Source of the DNA: UBA5216 sp040081205
GTDB taxonomy: Bacteria; Pseudomonadota; Gammaproteobacteria; Burkholderiales; SG8-41
NCBI GenBank assembly: GCA_040081205.1
Contig: JBEBHE010000186.1
Coordinates: 1 to 9,205 of the forward strand
DNA: 9,205 nt
Reading direction: 5' to 3'
The position numbers and the translations under genes are program-made. The notes beneath the pieces were generated by a model that was given only the letters and a program-made list of their open reading frames with translations, ran no database searches and was not told where the DNA came from. This document shows, one piece after another, positions 6,500-9,205 of the stretch; position 1 is the stretch's first letter, and each line of letters starts with the position of its first letter.

Positions 6500-7186
6500 A
6501 TGAAAGACGCTCTGCATGTCGGCCTGATGGTGCCGATCAACAACACCACGATGGAACGCGAATTGCTGGCGTGGCTGCCGGCGGGATCGACCTGCAATAC
6601 GCAGCGCATACCGCGCGGCAAAGGCCTGTTGACAAAAGAGACGCTGCCGGAATACGTGGCGCAGGCGCTGGCGCTCGCAAAAACGTTTAGTGATCCCGCG
6701 GTTGATGTCGTCGCGTATGGTTGTACTGCGGCCGGATTCATTTCCGGGCCGGCGGGCGACGCTGCTTTGCAAAACGATCTTGCGAATATCACGGGCAAAA
6801 ATGTCGTGACCACCGCGCGCTCGATGGTGCAGGCGTTGCAGGACATCGGTGCGACAAAAATCGCACTGGTGACGCCTTATCCCGAAGCGGTGAACACGCA
6901 GTTGAAGGCGTTTCTCGCGGATGGCGGTATCGCCGTCAAGCGCTTCAACAGTTTTTACGCGCAGAACACTGACGAACTCGGCAGCATCGAAGCGCATCAG
7001 GTGGCGACGATGGCACGCGAAACCATGGGTGACGATTGCGAGGCCCTGTTTATCGGCTGCTCGCAGTTGCCGACTTACGACATTCTTGGTGATCTGGAGC
7101 GTGAATTCGGCCGGCCGGCTTTCTCGTCGATACAGGTTACGGCGCAGCGCGCACAGCGCGCGGCAAGCGGGCGGGCGGCAGTATGA
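6500..7186 (+). CDS. Asp/Glu racemase superfamily enzyme, maleate isomerase / arylmalonate decarboxylase type
   Basis: A 228-residue cytoplasmic enzyme of the cofactor-independent Asp/Glu racemase superfamily. The N-terminal GLMVPINNTTMERE (8-21) matches the maleate isomerase/arylmalonate decarboxylase branch, where the Asn residues bind a carboxylate. Two active-site cysteines are in place: Cys75 in AYGCTAAGF and Cys187 in IGCSQLPTYD. Racemases and maleate cis-trans isomerase use both, whereas arylmalonate decarboxylase keeps only one, so an isomerase or racemase is favoured over a decarboxylase. The usual length for the family is about 230-250. The stop codon overlaps the start of the next Bug gene as ATGA, so enzyme and binding protein are translationally coupled. 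Expected substrates are small dicarboxylic acids, or related acids such as hydantoin or aryl malonates; the sequence does not distinguish them. It is divergent from Bug copy 3 and may share regulation with it. Confidence 0.87.
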   Translation: MKDALHVGLMVPINNTTMERELLAWLPAGSTCNTQRIPRGKGLLTKETLPEYVAQALALAKTFSDPAVDVVAYGCTAAGFISGPAGDAALQNDLANITGKNVVTTARSMVQALQDIGATKIALVTPYPEAVNTQLKAFLADGGIAVKRFNSFYAQNTDELGSIEAHQVATMARETMGDDCEALFIGCSQLPTYDILGDLEREFGRPAFSSIQVTAQRAQRAASGRAAV

Positions 7187-8160
7187 GCGAAGTTAAAAAT
7201 AGTGTTATAAAACAATTACTTATGATTTTTATCGTATTGCCGTTCGCAACACCGGTGCTGGCCCAGTATCCCGTCAAACCCGTGCGCATCATTGCCGCCT
7301 CCACCGGCACCAGCGGTGATCTGCTCGCGCGTTATCTCGGCCAACGATTAAGCGAACGCTGGAACCAGCCGGTGGTGATTGAAAACCGTTCCGGTGCAGG
7401 CGCGGTGATTGCCGCGGAAATCGCGGCGAAGGCGGCGCCGGACGGATACACGCTGCATCTGGGGCAGCACGGCTCGTTCGCCGCTGCACCGAGTCTCTAC
7501 AAAAAACTTTCCTATGACCCGTTGAAGGATTTTGCGCCGATCACGCATTATGCGCATGTGCCGCTGATTATTGTGGCACATCCATCGCTGCCGCCGGGCA
7601 ACATGAAGGAGTTGGTTGAATATGTGAAGTCGCGCCCCGGCGCGATTAACTACTCGTCGGGTGGTGCGGGCGGCGCAGGGCATTTGAATTTTGAAATGTT
7701 GAATCACACTGCGGGCCTTAAGTTTGTGCATGTGCCGTACAAAGGTATCGGCGCGGCGCTCACCGCCGTGATGAGTGGCGAGGTGCAGCTTTCCGGCGTG
7801 CCGGTGCCGGTGGCGCTGCCGCAGGTCAAGGCGGGCAAAGTCAAGGCCTATGCCACTACAGGCAAGAATCGCTTTGCGGGTGCGCCGGATTTACCCACGG
7901 TGGCCGAAGCCGGTTTCGCGGGATTTGATGCGTCCACCTGGTTTGCGATGTTCGCGCCCGCACGCACGCCGCCGGATATTGTGCGCACGCTGAATCGCGA
8001 CATGGTGGGCGTTATCAATTCACCTGCGGTACGCGCGTGGCTTATATCGCAAGGCGCGGAGCCCGCGCCCGGCACGCCCGAAGAACTGACCGCATTTTTG
8101 AAAAGCGATATCGAGAAATGGGGTAAGGTGATACGGGCGGCGGGGATCAAAGCGGAATAG
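7183..8160 (+). CDS. Bug/TctC-family periplasmic substrate-binding protein (copy 4), atypical ligand loop
   Basis: A 325-residue exported binding protein whose ATG overlaps the racemase-family stop codon by 4 bp (ATGA). The signal peptide has Lys5 and Lys10, a hydrophobic core 12-26 and a cut after VLA (27). Family landmarks are clear: VIENRSGAGAVIAAEIA, AAPDGYTLHLGQHG, YSSGGAGGAGHLNFEML, HVPYKGIGAALTAVMSGEVQ, YATTGKNRF, and the C-terminal WGKVIRAAGIKAE. The first ligand loop, PFxPGGGxD in the other copies here, reads AASTGTSGD (38-46): the proline-glycine run is gone but the Asp stays. This suggests a different ligand or binding geometry. The first 20 or so codons are AT-rich (AAA, AAT, ATA, TTA) compared with the GC-rich body. 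No strong ribosome binding site is seen, consistent with coupling to the upstream gene. Confidence 0.92.
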   Translation: MSEVKNSVIKQLLMIFIVLPFATPVLAQYPVKPVRIIAASTGTSGDLLARYLGQRLSERWNQPVVIENRSGAGAVIAAEIAAKAAPDGYTLHLGQHGSFAAAPSLYKKLSYDPLKDFAPITHYAHVPLIIVAHPSLPPGNMKELVEYVKSRPGAINYSSGGAGGAGHLNFEMLNHTAGLKFVHVPYKGIGAALTAVMSGEVQLSGVPVPVALPQVKAGKVKAYATTGKNRFAGAPDLPTVAEAGFAGFDASTWFAMFAPARTPPDIVRTLNRDMVGVINSPAVRAWLISQGAEPAPGTPEELTAFLKSDIEKWGKVIRAAGIKAE

Positions 8161-8163
8161 TGC

Positions 8164-8190
8164 TGCCCGGCGGCAAGGAGATGCCGGGTA
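8164..8190 (+). other. Hairpin with purine-rich loop upstream of relA
   Basis: Just after the Bug stop codon, TGCCCGGC (8164-8171) pairs with GCCGGGTA (8183-8190), an 8-bp stem with one G-T pair and an 11-base loop. No T-run follows, so termination is doubtful. The loop contains AAGGAG (8175-8180), the only Shine-Dalgarno-like sequence before relA, but it is 20 bases from the relA ATG in linear sequence. The rest of this 40-bp gap shows no clear promoter. Confidence 0.4.
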
Positions 8191-8200
8191 AAATAGCCAA

Positions 8201-9205
8201 ATGGTTAAAGCGACGCACCTCAAACTGGTGATGCCCGATAGTGCCGATTCACAGGCGTGGATCGACGCGATTGCTGCGCGCGAGTCGGACGCGGCAGTAA
8301 AGACACTGCGCGATGTGATGGCTTTTGTCACGCCGCTCTATACGGGTAAAGCCCTCGCGACGGGAGAGCCCGTGCTCGCCCACGTGATGGGAGCGGTGTC
8401 GTTGCTGGACGACCTGCGCTTGGGACACGAAGGTGTGGCCGCAGCGTTGCTGTGGCCCGCACTTGAACTGGATGCCGCTACCGCGAAACGCATACGCGAC
8501 AAATTCGGTGTCACCATCGCCGGACTGGCCGAAGGCGTGCTGCGCATGAGCGCGATGGGGGCGTTGTCCAGCCGGCATGTGACGAATCAAAAGCCCGAAG
8601 AACAGGCGGCGCAACTCGAAGCGCTGCGCAAGATGTTGCTGGCGATGGTACAGGATGTTCGCGTGGTGCTGATCAAGCTGGCAGATCACACGCAGGATTT
8701 GCGTTACGCGGTGAAAGGCGAGCATCCATCGGAGCGCCGTGACATCGCGCAACTGACGCGCGACATTTTTGCGCCGCTGGCGAATCGGCTTGGCGTGTGG
8801 CAATTGAAGTGGGAGCTCGAAGACCTTGCGTTTCGGATTCTTGAGCCGGATACCTATAAGGAAATCGCGCGCCTGCTTGACGACAAGCGCGTCAATCGCG
8901 AAGGCTATATTGAGAATGTGATGAGTCTTCTCAAAGACGAGCTCACGCGCGCGGGCATCAAGGCCGACGTCATGGGCCGGCCCAAACACATTTACAGCAT
9001 CTACAGCAAGATGCGCCGCAAGGGCGCGGAATTCGAATCGCTGTATGACGTGCGCGCAGTGCGTGTGCTGGTGGACGATGTGAAAGATTGTTACGCGGCA
9101 CTCGGACTCACGCATAACCTGTGGTCGCCGATACCCAAGGAATTCGACGATTACATCGCCAAACCCAAGACCAACAACTACCGTTCGTTGCACACGGCCG
9201 TGATC
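8201..9205 (+). CDS. relA: RelA-type (p)ppGpp synthetase, 3' end missing
   Basis: An open frame of 335 codons runs to the window edge with no stop. It encodes the N-terminal half of a long RelA/SpoT homologue, the ribosome-associated enzyme that makes (p)ppGpp from ATP and GTP/GDP during amino-acid starvation. The hydrolase domain (about 35-190) is degenerate: His61 remains but the HD pair of active hydrolases is replaced by Trp-Pro in ALLWPAL (82-88). The region LAMVQDVRVVLIKLADHTQD and FAPLANRLGVWQLKWELED matches E. coli RelA. The synthetase domain begins about 240, with RPKHIYSIYSKM (260-271), DVRAVRV (Asp283) and EFDD (314-317). That EXDD motif marks the monofunctional RelA branch; bifunctional SpoT has RXKD. 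The nucleotide loop reads NNYRSLHT. ATG 8201 is the first start after an in-frame TAA at 8189-8191. The regulatory TGS, helical, zinc-finger and ACT regions lie outside the window. Confidence 0.95.
   Translation, partial: MVKATHLKLVMPDSADSQAWIDAIAARESDAAVKTLRDVMAFVTPLYTGKALATGEPVLAHVMGAVSLLDDLRLGHEGVAAALLWPALELDAATAKRIRDKFGVTIAGLAEGVLRMSAMGALSSRHVTNQKPEEQAAQLEALRKMLLAMVQDVRVVLIKLADHTQDLRYAVKGEHPSERRDIAQLTRDIFAPLANRLGVWQLKWELEDLAFRILEPDTYKEIARLLDDKRVNREGYIENVMSLLKDELTRAGIKADVMGRPKHIYSIYSKMRRKGAEFESLYDVRAVRVLVDDVKDCYAALGLTHNLWSPIPKEFDDYIAKPKTNNYRSLHTAVI

Noticed and set aside
8249..9193. Long minus-strand open frame of 314 codons
   Set aside because: It lies entirely opposite relA, whose plus-strand translation matches RelA closely; a shadow frame.

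Overview
The window looks like chromosomal DNA from a betaproteobacterium, most likely Burkholderiales or a near relative. This rests on four paralogous periplasmic binding proteins of the Bug/TctC family in about 7.5 kb (a family strongly expanded in that group), a RelA-type (p)ppGpp synthetase, and moderately GC-rich genes with GTG starts. The species cannot be named from the sequence alone. No rRNA, tRNA, CRISPR array, transposase or prophage gene is visible.

Layout. (1) 1-1808: the 3' part of a MetE-like zinc methyltransferase, overlapped by 4 bp by a Bug protein, followed by a terminator-like hairpin. (2) 1881-4317: an MmgE/PrpD-family dehydratase/decarboxylase-fold enzyme, then a pair of inverted REP-like palindromes (a REPIN) whose first bases supply the enzyme's stop codon, then a second Bug protein. 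(3) 4346-5392: a protein without signal peptide, with six clear Asp-box (BNR) motifs and one degenerate one, probably a seven-bladed beta-propeller. (4) 5438-6427, minus strand: a third Bug protein, convergent with the propeller gene and divergent from the next block. (5) 6500-8160: a two-cysteine Asp/Glu racemase/maleate isomerase-family enzyme overlapping by 4 bp with a fourth Bug protein whose ligand loop is atypical. (6) 8201-9205: the start of relA, cut by the window edge in the synthetase domain.

Working model. Blocks 1, 2 and 5 each pair a soluble enzyme acting on small acids or methylated compounds (inferred from family) with an exported binding protein directly downstream, twice by 4-bp overlap. 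No TctA/TctB membrane subunits are present, so these are orphan binding proteins that would need a transporter encoded elsewhere or act as sensors. The region reads as an accessory uptake-and-catabolism cluster next to the housekeeping relA gene. The substrates cannot be read from the sequence. All stretches between genes are shorter than 100 bp and are described in the feature list.
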